Origin: an uncultured Fibrobacter sp.
GTDB lineage: Bacteria > Fibrobacterota > Fibrobacteria > Fibrobacterales > Fibrobacteraceae
Direction: 5' to 3'
Assembly: GCA_946186895.1 (NCBI GenBank)
Contig: CAMHOW010000016.1
Location: 1-43,345, forward strand
Length of the DNA: 43,345 bases
Both the position numbers and the translations under genes were made by a program. The notes below the pieces were generated by a model. It worked only from the letters and a program-made list of their open reading frames with translations. It was not told where the DNA came from and made no database searches. Position 1 is the stretch's first letter, and each line of letters starts with the position of its first letter. Positions 25,802 through 32,596 of the stretch are shown here, one piece after another.

Positions 25802-27009
25802 CACTTGCCTCCTTCAGAGCCGGATTTTTCGTAGCGGATACCCTTTGCATCTAGTGTCTTAGGTTCGCTTTTTACTCCGCTCATAAGGTCAAGTCCCTTA
25901 TTGTCCTTGCTCTCGAAATTCTTCTTCTTTTCGATATTCAAGGTTTCCATGGGGGCCGAGCGGGTTCCACCACGGGCAAACAAAAGACCATCAATGGTGG
26001 CCAGGTTGAACTGGAACTCTACCAAGAAGGTTCCCTTGGCATGGAAGAAGGTCTCATAATCATAGCTAGAGTTGTAAGCGAACCGCACGAAGGGCAGTTC
26101 GATACCGCCGCCCCAAAGGAGGTCCTTGGCGCCATGCCGCACATTACGACGCAGGCAGGTGGCCTCTATTGCCACCATACGGGAAGGATCGGGATAATAC
26201 TTCAATGCAGCTGAATGGAATTCCTTTCGGGGGAAATCAAAGGCTACCTCGCCGTACAAAATCTGAGCAAAAAGATTCTGTTCCCAGAACACCCGTACGG
26301 AATCCTTATCACCCTTGCCATTATAAAGGGCCATTTCAAGATTCGGCAAATACGTAGTCAACCCAGTCTTTCGGCCGCCATATACACTCCGGGATTCCAA
26401 ATCCATGGAAATCCGCACCGTATTCCAATGCCCCTTGTAGAAACTTCCCTGAACGCTAGTCCGGCCCCAACGAATATGGCCCCAAGAATACAGCAAGGAG
26501 TCGTTCTCATGTGGATAAATGTCACCCACGTATTCCACATTCTGGTGTTGCATACCGCCAGCCAGAGTCAAGTTCATGGCCGACTGGGTATAGGAAAAGC
26601 CCCAAGTGGTTACGGAACGGGCCAGTGAAAAATCATTGTACATGGGCCAGAAGAAAAAGTCTTCCCCGTCCCAGCCCGAGCGTTCAAACCAAAGCAAGAA
26701 ACCCAGATGGCTGTTCTTAGCCACCTCACCACTGCCAAAACCAGCAAAATGGTGCTTGAAAGCATAACCTTCATGCTCACCATAAGGGCTTTCCAGGGGG
26801 GTCTGAGTCCGCATGGGTAAATAGTTAAAACCTAAATCGAGATAGCCGCCTCGCCCACCACGCATAATATCACGTATTTCACGCAATTGCTGGTCGCGAG
26901 TGACGGCGCCGCCCGCAGCCAGAGCCTCGCTCGAGATTGCATCTGCAAGGGCCACACCCGAGCAAGCGACAAGAAAAACCAGTAATTTTTTCAAAGTCCT
27001 AAAAGACAT
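25801..27009 (-). CDS. Exported, probably outer-membrane beta-barrel protein
   Basis: A 402-aa protein with a signal peptide (1-24, ending GVALADA). The mature part (about 60-360) is rich in aromatic residues and alternating strands, as in outer-membrane barrels (YLDLGFNYLPMRTQ, MNLTLAGGMQHQNVEYVGD, YEVAFDF-like patterns). A hydrophilic Lys-rich tail of about 55 residues follows. The family is not recognised. I chose the ATG at 27009, just before the signal peptide; upstream in-frame codons run into the tRNA-Asn terminator and gene. No Shine-Dalgarno is present, and TATATC ends 8 nt before the ATG. Its stop overlaps the lipoprotein start. Confidence 0.78.
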   Translation of the reverse strand: MSFRTLKKLLVFLVACSGVALADAISSEALAAGGAVTRDQQLREIRDIMRGGRGGYLDLGFNYLPMRTQTPLESPYGEHEGYAFKHHFAGFGSGEVAKNSHLGFLLWFERSGWDGEDFFFWPMYNDFSLARSVTTWGFSYTQSAMNLTLAGGMQHQNVEYVGDIYPHENDSLLYSWGHIRWGRTSVQGSFYKGHWNTVRISMDLESRSVYGGRKTGLTTYLPNLEMALYNGKGDKDSVRVFWEQNLFAQILYGEVAFDFPRKEFHSAALKYYPDPSRMVAIEATCLRRNVRHGAKDLLWGGGIELPFVRFAYNSSYDYETFFHAKGTFLVEFQFNLATIDGLLFARGGTRSAPMETLNIEKKKNFESKDNKGLDLMSGVKSEPKTLDAKGIRYEKSGSEGGK

Positions 27010-27022
27010 GCAAGAAAGATAT

Positions 27023-27054
27023 AAAAAAAACGCCCCGACCGTAAGATCGGGACG
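27023..27054 (-). terminator. Terminator of tRNA-Asn
   Basis: On the - strand a 10-bp stem CGTCCCGATC / GGTCGGGGCG with loop TTAC is followed by T8. It ends only 13 nt before the ATG of the next gene, so the tRNA transcript should stop before that gene. Confidence 0.9.
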
Positions 27055-27060
27055 TTTAAG

Positions 27061-27133
27061 CTGCTTCACTTGGACTCGAACCAAGGACAACGCGATTAAC
27101 AGTCGCGGGCTCTACCAACTGAGCTATGAAGCA
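27061..27133 (-). tRNA. tRNA-Asn (GTT)
   Basis: The cloverleaf has acceptor TGCTTCA / TGAAGCA, D arm AGCTC-AGTTGGTA-GAGC, anticodon arm CGCGA-CTGTTAA-TCGCG (anticodon GTT), T arm with GGTTCGAGTCC, and discriminator G. No CCA is encoded. It has its own promoter and terminator. Confidence 0.96.
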
Positions 27134-27152
27134 CCGTCGAATGACGCACGCA

Positions 27153-27180
27153 AATATAGATAAAACAAGACCGTTGTCAA
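27153..27180 (-). promoter_or_regulatory. Sigma70 promoter of tRNA-Asn
   Basis: On the - strand TTGACA (27180-27175), a 16-nt spacer and TATATT (27158-27153) predict a start near 27146, about a dozen bases before the tRNA. Confidence 0.8.
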
Positions 27181-27189
27181 GGGATTTTT

Positions 27190-27221
27190 ATAAAAAATGT
27201 GGCTTTTTTCTAAAAAACGCC
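27190..27221 (-). terminator. Possible terminator of the respiratory operon
   Basis: On the - strand GGCGTTTTTT-AG-AAAAAAGCC forms an AT-rich hairpin followed by ACATTTTTTATA. It lies 20 nt after the last gene of the cytochrome/NrfD operon. The stem is weak in G-C pairs, so it may be inefficient. Confidence 0.35.
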
Positions 27222-27240
27222 AAAGTTAAGGGGGTTTTCA

Positions 27241-27687
27241 TCAGAAAAACATCCAGATGGCAATCCAATAAACCATCAGCATGAATTCCATCTCCCTACT
27301 GATATGGGAAAGGAAAACCCCGCCCAGGGCACCCGAACCGATGGCGATAACCCTGGTCCATGGCATATCCAACCCACGGTACACAAAGGTAAGCCCCCCA
27401 AAAAACTCCACCCAAAGCCACAGGACCTGGGCAAATACCAGGTAACGACTCTTGTGGCTGGTCAAAGACGTAGTAGAAAAGCATAAACACACGGCAAGCA
27501 TGCGGAAAGGCATGTACTCCTGGGCCAAGTCCGAAGCATCCATGGTGAAATAAGAAAACAGGGCAAAAACCACAAGGAACAGGGCCAGTATTCCAGCCTC
27601 CTTGTAAACATTCAAGGGCTTACGCCATAGGAACATAGATGTTCCCAGAGCCATAAGACAGGAGAGTGCATTCAGAATAGCATCCAT
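27241..27687 (-). CDS. Small polytopic membrane protein of the NrfD/cytochrome operon
   Basis: A 148-aa very hydrophobic protein with about five membrane helices and few polar residues (FALFSYFTMDASDLAQEYMPFR is the main polar loop). I do not recognise a family. Its ATG overlaps the stop of the NrfD-cytochrome gene by one base, so it is translationally coupled. By position it could be a small membrane subunit of the proposed quinol-oxidoreductase complex, like the small ActD/ActF-side subunits of alternative complex III, but there is no sequence support for that. Confidence 0.82.
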   Translation of the reverse strand: MDAILNALSCLMALGTSMFLWRKPLNVYKEAGILALFLVVFALFSYFTMDASDLAQEYMPFRMLAVCLCFSTTSLTSHKSRYLVFAQVLWLWVEFFGGLTFVYRGLDMPWTRVIAIGSGALGGVFLSHISREMEFMLMVYWIAIWMFF

Positions 27688-29351
27688 TATTGCTCCTCCC
27701 CTGCTAGTCGCCGCATATAGCGAACCAACCCACGGGCTTCGTCCTCTGTAATCCTACCACGATAAGGATTCATATTCACGCGACCGTCAAGGATAACGTG
27801 AACAAGAGAATCAGCACCTAGGGAATCCAACCGTTCCAGAGAGAGTTTCTGGGGCAAAGGATAGTACTCGCGTACAAACTTCTCGTTGAACATTCCGTCA
27901 TTTCCATGGCAACTGGCACAACGAGACATCCATATTCCCTCAATGGTCTTAGACGACGTTAATTCCTGCACAGACACTGCTCCTGAAGGAGCTTCTGAAC
28001 TGCCTCCTGACCAGAAAGCCCCCGCAAGAATGCCCAAAAAACCAGCAAGAACAATGCAAACTATCTTTGTACGCTTTCCTGTAATTTTCCACAAAGGCCC
28101 TGCGCACAGAGTAAAACAGGCAACAAGCACAAATATAGGCAAACACAGTGGAACAACATTTTCTACAGACAATGGAAAAACCATGCCGTTATCACAAGAA
28201 ACAGCCCAAATCACATACAACAGCGTAAAAAGAGCGCCCAACAACAAGGGAAAACGTAGCGGGGTAAAATCATTACGACCAGGCACATCCGTTTTGGCCG
28301 TATCATCTTCTTGCACGACAATCTCCCCCATAACCACATCGTCGCCTTCTAACAGGGAACCCAATTTTGCACGCAAAACAAAGAATAAGAGAACAAACAA
28401 GCCAACCGAAAACGACACAAGTCCCAAGTCCACCCACCCGAAGGCATTCGCCACATCATATTCCGAAGGTGTGACAAGTATATACCGTTCCAAGCCCAGG
28501 GATATCAGGATAGAAAAAGCCACCAGAAGCCTGCCGAAGGTGTTCTCACGAATAAAGCGAAGCCACATAAGCTGGGGTACCACCGCCCCCAAGAACACCA
28601 CCTCAAAGGAGAACGTTCCTTTCAGCATAAATTCCCAAAGCCAGAAGGCGGCCATGAACCAAGAAAGGGACAGCATGAGTTTTTCTAGAACCCGAACTCG
28701 GCAATGCTCCGCCGTGAGAAGGATAATGACCAGGGCAAGGCCCGAATAGATTGCCCCCGCAATAAAATACAACGGGAAAAAAGCCCCTCGCCACTCTGGC
28801 ACAAAGGTCACAGCAAAATCAAGACTCACGATGGTATGTACCCAAAGTACCAGCGGGAAAAGCAACCAGGCCATGGGCCGGATCAAACTTTTGAGGGAAG
28901 GATTCTTTTCGCAGAACAAGTGAGAAACAAAGAACAACGCAGAAACCATCCCGTATACGGCAATACAACAGAAATCCCAAACTAAGGGGGAGCGAATATT
29001 TGAAAAATTACCACGGGCATCTAGGAACGGAACAACCATATAAAAGTTTTCGATAACGCCCAAATGAACCAGGGGGAAAAGAACAGCCACCGCCAAGGAA
29101 CACAGGGTGGAAAGCTCTGCAATCATAGAAGTCCTACGACCAAGAGGGTATCCCAAAGCAAGGAAAATGGCCGAAATCAGGGTACCAGCATGGGCAAGGC
29201 CAATCCACAAAACAAAGAGGGAAATAGGAATTCCCCAGAAGGTACGACCGTCTGTATGCCAAGCCGAAGGACCATCCCATAGGGAAACTCCAAAAGCGGT
29301 CGCCCCTAAGAGCAAGAGCGCTGCGCCTATGTACACGAGAAATCTGTACAC
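27687..29351 (-). CDS. NrfD/PsrC-type membrane protein fused to a cytochrome c domain
   Basis: A 554-aa protein. Residues about 1-460 contain 10 or more membrane helices and resemble NrfD/PsrC/ActC, the quinone-interacting membrane subunit of respiratory complexes (early segment WGIPISLFVLWIGLAHAGTLISAIFLALGYPLGRR). Residues about 465-554 are a class I-like cytochrome c domain with one haem site CASCH (C478-H482) and a likely Met ligand in VNMNPYRG (M527). Fusion of the two is unusual; in ACIII they are separate subunits (ActC, ActE). The GTG start overlaps the stop of the Fe-S gene (TAGTG), so expression is coupled. The role is probably quinol/quinone exchange with electrons passed to or from periplasmic haems. 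Confidence 0.88.
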   Translation of the reverse strand: MYRFLVYIGAALLLLGATAFGVSLWDGPSAWHTDGRTFWGIPISLFVLWIGLAHAGTLISAIFLALGYPLGRRTSMIAELSTLCSLAVAVLFPLVHLGVIENFYMVVPFLDARGNFSNIRSPLVWDFCCIAVYGMVSALFFVSHLFCEKNPSLKSLIRPMAWLLFPLVLWVHTIVSLDFAVTFVPEWRGAFFPLYFIAGAIYSGLALVIILLTAEHCRVRVLEKLMLSLSWFMAAFWLWEFMLKGTFSFEVVFLGAVVPQLMWLRFIRENTFGRLLVAFSILISLGLERYILVTPSEYDVANAFGWVDLGLVSFSVGLFVLLFFVLRAKLGSLLEGDDVVMGEIVVQEDDTAKTDVPGRNDFTPLRFPLLLGALFTLLYVIWAVSCDNGMVFPLSVENVVPLCLPIFVLVACFTLCAGPLWKITGKRTKIVCIVLAGFLGILAGAFWSGGSSEAPSGAVSVQELTSSKTIEGIWMSRCASCHGNDGMFNEKFVREYYPLPQKLSLERLDSLGADSLVHVILDGRVNMNPYRGRITEDEARGLVRYMRRLAGEEQ

Positions 29352-30217
29352 TAGCGTCTCCCCCGCATATAAACGACAGACGGATCAAGGGATGCTATTG
29401 CCGAAGGCGCATATAGATTGCGTTTCTTAGCGGCCTCTACCAACGGGGACTTTGGATCCAGCCAATTTCCAAATACAATTGCATTTTTAGGGCATGCCTC
29501 GCTACAGGCCGTTTTCAGGCCATTTCCACGCCATTCTGTACCAGGCAAAGTCGCCATATGGGCATGCTTATGATCCTGAAGGCGCTGTAAACAAAGTGAA
29601 CATTTTTCCATCACCCCTTTCCCACGAAGAGGCACATTGGGGTTAAACTTACGGGCCAAGCCTTCCTTAACACCATCTACAAAATTGAACTTACGGGCCC
29701 CTACAGGACAGTTCGCTCCGCAAAATCTGGAACCCGTACAACGCTTGTACATCATGGTACTGAGACCGTCTGGGCTATGACTGGCCGCTCCCGTCGGGCA
29801 AACCTTCTCGCAAGGGGCATTCCCACAATGGAAGCACATGGTCGGAGCCCCCCCATGCATCTCTATCCAATGCATAAATCGACCTGCATCACGCTGTTCC
29901 TTAGGCGACAGGGGAATGTTGTTCTCTTCTATACAGGCCAAAATACACTTACCACAGCCATCACAGGCATCTAGGTCAATCGCCATGCCAAAACGGTTCA
30001 GGGGCGACGCCCCCGGTGCCTTGATAGCTCCAGGCATGGGAACCTGAACCAGATCGAAAGCCCCTTTGGACTGAGATATGGCTTGGCGAACTTCCTTCTC
30101 AAATTCGGCAAGTTCCGGAGCAGAAACAAGAGAAACCTCGGGAACACGGCGGCAACCCCACAAAACCTGCATTAAAGCTATTACCGAACACGCCTTTATA
30201 AATTCACGCCTATCCAT
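29351..30217 (-). CDS. Tat-type four-cluster Fe-S protein (NrfC/ActB C-terminal type)
   Basis: A 288-aa electron-transfer subunit. The N-terminus DRREFIKACSVIALMQVLWGC has a Tat-like RR motif and a possible lipobox with C22, so it is probably a folded, exported, membrane-tethered protein. Cysteine groups: C85/88/91/95, C128/131/136/140, C160/166/170 and C206/209/238/242. The third group reads CTGSRFC, where the family usually has CxGCRxC, so Ser163 replaces a ligand and one cluster is probably [3Fe-4S]. This matches ActB of alternative complex III. The large molybdopterin-like domain of ActB or QrcB is absent. The gene lies between the pentahaem cytochrome and NrfD genes of the same operon. 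Confidence 0.9.
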   Translation of the reverse strand: MDRREFIKACSVIALMQVLWGCRRVPEVSLVSAPELAEFEKEVRQAISQSKGAFDLVQVPMPGAIKAPGASPLNRFGMAIDLDACDGCGKCILACIEENNIPLSPKEQRDAGRFMHWIEMHGGAPTMCFHCGNAPCEKVCPTGAASHSPDGLSTMMYKRCTGSRFCGANCPVGARKFNFVDGVKEGLARKFNPNVPLRGKGVMEKCSLCLQRLQDHKHAHMATLPGTEWRGNGLKTACSEACPKNAIVFGNWLDPKSPLVEAAKKRNLYAPSAIASLDPSVVYMRGRR

Positions 30218-30228
30218 AACCCACTAAC

Positions 30229-30756
30229 CTAGCGATGACATGCCCCGCAATGCACAGCCGCCCTTTTGAAGTCCCTGTTCTTAAAAGTCTTGCCACTATG
30301 GCAATCCATACACATTTGCATGGTAAAGCGCTCTCCGCCATACTGATTCTGTTGGATTTTTTCTGCAGAACCGTGACAATCCGTACACAAAACCTTGGCT
30401 GCGGAATGCAGTCCATGATGAAACACCACATGTTCCGGCAAAACCTTCTTATGCACCCAAGGAAACTCTTCAGCATTCGCCAAGAGGGAATCCAGACGTT
30501 CAATCCCCGGGTTTTCGGTCAGGGGCAACCTATGACAATCCATGCAATCGGCTTTTGAAGGCATGTACGCATGCGCCTGATATATAACGCCTGTATGGCA
30601 ATGGGAACAATCAAGTCCGATAGAATCCCCATGAAGTGAATGGTCAAAGGGAATTATTCCAGGATTCTTCACCTCGGACCCCTGCTGACGGAATAGAAAA
30701 TCGGCCAGGAAAAAACCGCACAAAAGCGCCAAGATTCCCGCCATCAAGTACTTCAT
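30229..30756 (-). CDS. Pentahaem cytochrome c (ActA/QrcA-like)
   Basis: A 175-aa membrane-anchored multihaem cytochrome. An N-terminal hydrophobic helix (4-21) may be an uncleaved anchor. Five CXXCH sites are at residues 50-54, 71-75, 124-128, 149-153 and 170-174, with additional His residues (39, 42, 113, 114, 117) available as distal ligands. Size, anchor and haem number match ActA of alternative complex III and the related Qrc/Nrf cytochromes. I chose the ATG at 30756 with GGGAG upstream; the frame extends to a TTG at 30768. It starts 12 nt after the monohaem cytochrome gene. Confidence 0.92.
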   Translation of the reverse strand: MKYLMAGILALLCGFFLADFLFRQQGSEVKNPGIIPFDHSLHGDSIGLDCSHCHTGVIYQAHAYMPSKADCMDCHRLPLTENPGIERLDSLLANAEEFPWVHKKVLPEHVVFHHGLHSAAKVLCTDCHGSAEKIQQNQYGGERFTMQMCMDCHSGKTFKNRDFKRAAVHCGACHR

Positions 30757-30768
30757 TCCCACTCCCAA

Positions 30769-31143
30769 CTACTTAGGTCTGCCCGGATCCTCCGGATTGG
30801 CTAAAATGTATAAAAGCCAAGCCGTCATCATCTTCGCCTGGTCCTCCGTAAGGGGAGTTATTTCCATCGCAGGCCAGGTTTCCGGATGCTTCGGGGTCGG
30901 ATGCATCAAGTACCGGACCATTTCTTCTGGTTTTTCAACATACTGAGCCACGTTCTCCTTCATTGGAGGGGCGGCAAACTTGCGAGCCCAGCGATGGCAG
31001 GCCTTACATTCATCATTGTAATACTCCTGAGCCTTAGTCTTAAGTTCGGGAGTCACCTTAGGCAACGAAAAAACTTCCACAGCAAACAGGGAACCTACTA
31101 ATAGCACAAACAGAACTACCGAAATATTGAAGGATTTTCCCAT
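30769..31143 (-). CDS. Monohaem cytochrome c
   Basis: A 124-aa cytochrome with a signal peptide or anchor (about 7-26) and a single haem site CKACH (C46-H50). WPAMEITPLTEDQAKMMTAWLLYI supplies a probable axial Met (M93) and the C-terminal helix of class I cytochromes. AGAGGGAG lies 5 nt before the ATG. It sits 9 nt after the FISUMP lipoprotein gene and before the pentahaem cytochrome gene, so it is probably a redox partner or subunit of the same complex. Confidence 0.9.
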   Translation of the reverse strand: MGKSFNISVVLFVLLVGSLFAVEVFSLPKVTPELKTKAQEYYNDECKACHRWARKFAAPPMKENVAQYVEKPEEMVRYLMHPTPKHPETWPAMEITPLTEDQAKMMTAWLLYILANPEDPGRPK

Positions 31144-31152
31144 GCACTCCCT

Positions 31153-32277
31153 CTACTTCTTGAGACAGCGGATCGAAAAGGCGAAGGTTTTCAAGTTCCT
31201 GAACTCTCCGCTGAATGTTTGGTTTGCGTAATACAAGCTCCAATGGGAGGCTTGCGTTCCGCTAGATTCTTCCTCAGCCACCCAAAAATCAGCTTCTTCT
31301 CCAAGAAAAGCGAAAGCCCCATTAGCATCACGATAACCAGCAGGAATAGCGGCAAATCCATAGCGGTTAGTCCCAAGAATTTCCTCGTCATTCTCTTCCC
31401 AACCCGTTTCCTTACGAAGGCTAGTTCCCACCTCCTCAGTTGCAAGGCCTGAAGCCTTATTGGATTCTTTTACATAGCTAACCAAGGTTTCCATATCGCT
31501 GTCTTTGGGGACATACCAACCCTCTGGACAGACTCCCTGGTGCTTTTCTTCTATCAAGTTTCCTGCCGAGGAATGGCTATAGGCCTTATCCAAGTTCATA
31601 GCGGCAGTCCACTGGTAGAGACGACCATAATTGGAGCAATTTTCCAAGCTGTTCCTGTAGCACCAACTGCTGGCAACCGCATAATTCAAATTCTGGGCCA
31701 TCCATACCTGGGAACCGATATGTATGGTTCTGTATAGCTGACCATCCCTCTTATCACAAAGGACCGTCGCAGGAACATTAGCGCAAAGAGACGTGTCTTC
31801 TTGAGTCTCAACAGCCGCAACCGTATCCTTGACCGTATCGGGAGCGACCTCCTGTGGCAATTCCTCTAAAACCACCTCTTGATTAGAAGAATCCATAATA
31901 ACAGGTGCAACAGAATCTACGACCACCTCCGAAGAACTTGACTGCACAACTACTTCAGAAGAGGAACTCTGCTGAACAGAGGAGCTAGATGCATTCAAAA
32001 AACTAGAGGAGACCACTGATTCCTTGGTTGCCGGCGTTAACACAGATGTATCAGCAGGCAGGGTATCGGCTATAGCAGTATCCGAAACTGTTGTGTCAAT
32101 AACTGTTTCCTCTACGCTAGAAGAAGACGCCATCTGAGAAGAAGAGGACAACTTCACAGGAATTGAGGACGGAGCAGGATTATCGGACTTACAACCCGCA
32201 AGAAGTACAGCCGAAAGTCCCAACACCGTCAATACGGCGTTAGCCCATTTCCTATGTGAAACACTCCTTTTCAGCAT
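31153..32277 (-). CDS. FISUMP-domain lipoprotein, first gene of the respiratory operon
   Basis: A 374-aa lipoprotein. The lipobox LAGC (C29) is followed by a Ser-rich linker with several SSSS runs and acidic segments (about 35-165). The C-terminal domain (about 180-374) is a FISUMP domain: GQLYRTIHIGSQVWMAQNLNYA, CYRN...NCSNYGRLYQW, VCPEGWYVPKDSDMETL and the end FSIRCLKK are diagnostic. FISUMP proteins are abundant in F. succinogenes; their function is unknown. I chose the ATG at 32277 because it gives a normal lipoprotein signal; the frame runs on to 32355. TATATT ends 7 nt before the ATG with no Shine-Dalgarno. The cytochrome gene follows after 9 nt. Confidence 0.9.
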   Translation of the reverse strand: MLKRSVSHRKWANAVLTVLGLSAVLLAGCKSDNPAPSSIPVKLSSSSQMASSSSVEETVIDTTVSDTAIADTLPADTSVLTPATKESVVSSSFLNASSSSVQQSSSSEVVVQSSSSEVVVDSVAPVIMDSSNQEVVLEELPQEVAPDTVKDTVAAVETQEDTSLCANVPATVLCDKRDGQLYRTIHIGSQVWMAQNLNYAVASSWCYRNSLENCSNYGRLYQWTAAMNLDKAYSHSSAGNLIEEKHQGVCPEGWYVPKDSDMETLVSYVKESNKASGLATEEVGTSLRKETGWEENDEEILGTNRYGFAAIPAGYRDANGAFAFLGEEADFWVAEEESSGTQASHWSLYYANQTFSGEFRNLKTFAFSIRCLKK

Positions 32278-32284
32278 CAACAGA

Positions 32285-32290
32285 AATATA
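32285..32290 (-). promoter_or_regulatory. Putative -10 element of the respiratory operon
   Basis: On the - strand TATATT ends 7 nt before the ATG at 32277. A second copy of TTGGATATATTT lies about 55 nt further upstream (near 32342). The -35 region is T-rich and poor. If used, the first TATATT gives a leaderless message. Confidence 0.4.
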
Positions 32291-32434
32291 TCCAAAAAAA
32301 ACGCGAAAATAACGAAAAAACGGGTAAAAAAAGCAAAATATATCCAACGGCCCAATTCTTTTTACAAACAAGATAAATAAAACGATATTTTTACCGAAAA
32401 AGGGCCCCTTTTATGGACGAAAAAGGCATTTTTA

Positions 32435-32463
32435 TTGTAAAAAAATCCCTTTTTTGCTATATT
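32435..32463 (+). promoter_or_regulatory. Sigma70 promoter of tRNA-Pro
   Basis: TTGTAA (32435-32440), a 17-nt spacer and TATATT (32458-32463) predict transcription from about 32469, just before the tRNA. Confidence 0.75.
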
Positions 32464-32472
32464 TGGCCCAAA

Positions 32473-32546
32473 CGGGGTGTAGCTCAGCCTGGTAGAGCGT
32501 CTGCTTTGGGAGCAGAATGTCGTCAGTTCGAATCTGGCTACCCCGA
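32473..32546 (+). tRNA. tRNA-Pro (TGG)
   Basis: The cloverleaf has acceptor CGGGGTG / TACCCCG (one G-T pair), D arm AGCTC-AGCCTGGTA-GAGC, anticodon arm CTGCT-TTGGGAG-CAG with anticodon TGG, T arm GTCAG-TTCGAAT-CTGGC and discriminator A. No CCA is encoded. A hairpin (CCCCC-ACCA-GGGGG) follows but has only TTTGG after it, so it is a weak terminator at best and transcription may run into the GH2 gene. Confidence 0.95.
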
Positions 32547-32596
32547 TACAAAAAGGGCCCCCACCAGGGGGTTTGGTGTATAAAAGGAAAGCCCGA

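Noticed and set aside
32547..32580. Strong terminator after tRNA-Pro
   Set aside because: The CCCCC-ACCA-GGGGG hairpin is followed by TTTGG only, which lacks a proper T-run.
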